From positions 1 through 22,061 of the forward strand of contig CAJTKW010000066.1 of the NCBI GenBank assembly GCA_910577035.1: a DNA stretch of 22,061 nucleotides. Reading direction: 5' to 3'. This document shows, piece after piece, positions 21,268-22,061 of this stretch. Positions within the stretch are counted from its first letter, which is position 1, and the number at the start of each line of letters is the position of its first letter. A program made the translations under genes and the position numbers. The stretch comes from an uncultured Acetatifactor sp. (lineage in GTDB: Bacteria > Bacillota > Clostridia > Lachnospirales > Lachnospiraceae). Below the pieces are notes generated by a model. It was given only the letters and a program-made list of their open reading frames with translations, was not told where the DNA came from and did no database searches.

Positions 21268-22005
21268 ATGAAGCGAGTACGTTTGACTGTGGCTTATGAC
21301 GGAACGAATTATCATGGCTGGCAGATTCAGGACAACGGGAATACCATCGAAGCCGAGCTGAACAGGGCTTTGTCGGAGCTGTTTGAAGAAAAGATTGAGG
21401 TCATCGGAGCCAGCCGTACCGATGCGGGAGTTCATGCACTGGGAAACGTGGCTGTCTTTGATACGGAGAGTCCGATGGCTGTTCCGAAGATTTCCTATGC
21501 CCTGAACCAGAGGCTGCCGGAGGATATTCGGATCCAGAAATCCGAAGAGGTCCCGGCAGACTGGCATCCGAGGCACTGTGAAAGCCGAAAGACCTATGAG
21601 TACCGGATCTACAGGGGAGCGTTTCCCATGCCGGTGAAGAGATTGTATTCCCATTTCGTCTATCATCCTCTGGACGTGGAGAAAATGCGGGAGGCAGCGG
21701 CTTATCTGGAGGGGAAACATGATTTTAAGAGCTTCTGCCAGTCCGGAGCCCAGGTGGAAAGCACGGTGCGGATTCTGTATCTGCTGCTCGTGGAGGAGCA
21801 GGGTGCCGATCTGGTGATACGGGTCTGCGGCAGCGGTTTCCTTTATAATATGGTGCGGATCATCGTGGGGACACTGTTGGAGGTGGGACAGGGCAAGCGG
21901 GATCCGGAAACCATGGCGGAGCTTCTGGCGGCCTGTGACCGTTCGGCGGCGGGGCCTACCGCCCCGGCCAGGGGATTGACATTGGTTAAATATGAATTTT
22001 TCTAG
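21268..22005 (+). CDS. truA: tRNA pseudouridine synthase A
   Basis: Converts uridines 38-40 of tRNA anticodon arms to pseudouridine. The 245-residue product has the catalytic D52 in GASRTDAGVHALGN, the start RVRLTVAYDGTNYHGWQIQ and the C-terminal GSGFLYNMVRIIVGTLLEVGQGKR motif. GAGGAGG precedes the ATG at 21268. Its location between ecfT and, usually, rplM-rpsI is conserved in Firmicutes. Confidence 0.97.
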   Translation: MKRVRLTVAYDGTNYHGWQIQDNGNTIEAELNRALSELFEEKIEVIGASRTDAGVHALGNVAVFDTESPMAVPKISYALNQRLPEDIRIQKSEEVPADWHPRHCESRKTYEYRIYRGAFPMPVKRLYSHFVYHPLDVEKMREAAAYLEGKHDFKSFCQSGAQVESTVRILYLLLVEEQGADLVIRVCGSGFLYNMVRIIVGTLLEVGQGKRDPETMAELLAACDRSAAGPTAPARGLTLVKYEFF

Positions 22006-22014
22006 GCGGTTGAT

Positions 22015-22039
22015 TGACAAAGTAAACGCCACTTTGTCA
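22015..22039 (+). repeat. Hairpin downstream of truA
   Basis: TGACAAAGT (22015-22023) and ACTTTGTCA (22031-22039) pair perfectly across a 7-base loop (AAACGCC). There is no T tract in the remaining sequence, so it may be a processing hairpin, the start of a leader for the next gene, or part of a terminator cut by the window end. Confidence 0.6.
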
Positions 22040-22061
22040 GAGTAAAAGCAACCCCGAAGCA

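Noticed and set aside
22014..22019. Consensus TTGACA near the right end
   Set aside because: No -10 box at 16-18 bp; the bases are part of a perfect hairpin.
1..22061. CRISPR arrays, tRNA or rRNA genes, phage genes
   Set aside because: No regularly spaced repeats, no cloverleaf or rRNA segments and no phage proteins were seen; repeats found are isolated pairs.

Overview
The window is the S10-spc-alpha ribosomal protein cluster of a Gram-positive Firmicute, most likely a Lachnospiraceae member (class Clostridia). The evidence is gene order (rpsJ to rplQ with secY, adk, map, a KOW gene and infA inside, then ecfA1-ecfA2-ecfT-truA), strong AAGGAGG-type ribosome binding sites, frequent AGA/AGG arginine codons, a short cysteine-poor S4, zinc-type S14 and L36, and a long-form L17 with a lysine-rich insertion. 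Placement at family level is inference.

Layout. Bases 1-376 hold a sigma-A promoter with an AT-rich upstream tract and a folded leader of about 260 nt. From 377 to 11560 run 21 ribosomal protein genes and secY, all on the + strand and mostly a few bases apart. A GC-rich intrinsic terminator (11587-11615) follows secY; adk, map, a small KOW protein gene and infA follow it (11655-13551). A second promoter (13652-13680) starts the alpha segment: rpmJ, a 262-nt folded gap, rpsM, rpsK, rpsD, rpoA and rplQ (13714-17280). A hairpin terminator at 17312-17358 separates this from a convergent gene for a secreted or membrane-anchored M15 peptidase (17422-18447, - strand). From a divergent promoter region, ecfA1-ecfA2-ecfT-truA run to 22005; rplM-rpsI usually follow in related genomes but lie outside the window.

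Together the genes supply much of both ribosomal subunits, the Sec channel that docks at the tunnel exit, the N-terminal methionine-removing enzyme, initiation factor 1, the RNA polymerase alpha subunit, adenylate kinase, a tRNA pseudouridine synthase and the energising module of a vitamin/metal importer.

I see no new multi-gene system. The unexpected signals are in junctions. A second copy of the last 12 codons of rpsS lies just after the gene, differing only at synonymous sites. The S17 frame appears to have lost its stop by a one-base shift and runs into rplN. A roughly 300-bp hairpin-rich block interrupts spc between rpsZ and rpsH. Two near-identical loops sit between rpoA and rplQ, and several other gaps hold folded, possibly autoregulatory RNA. 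L24 and L17 carry insertions. All of this is from reading alone; no search or folding program was run.
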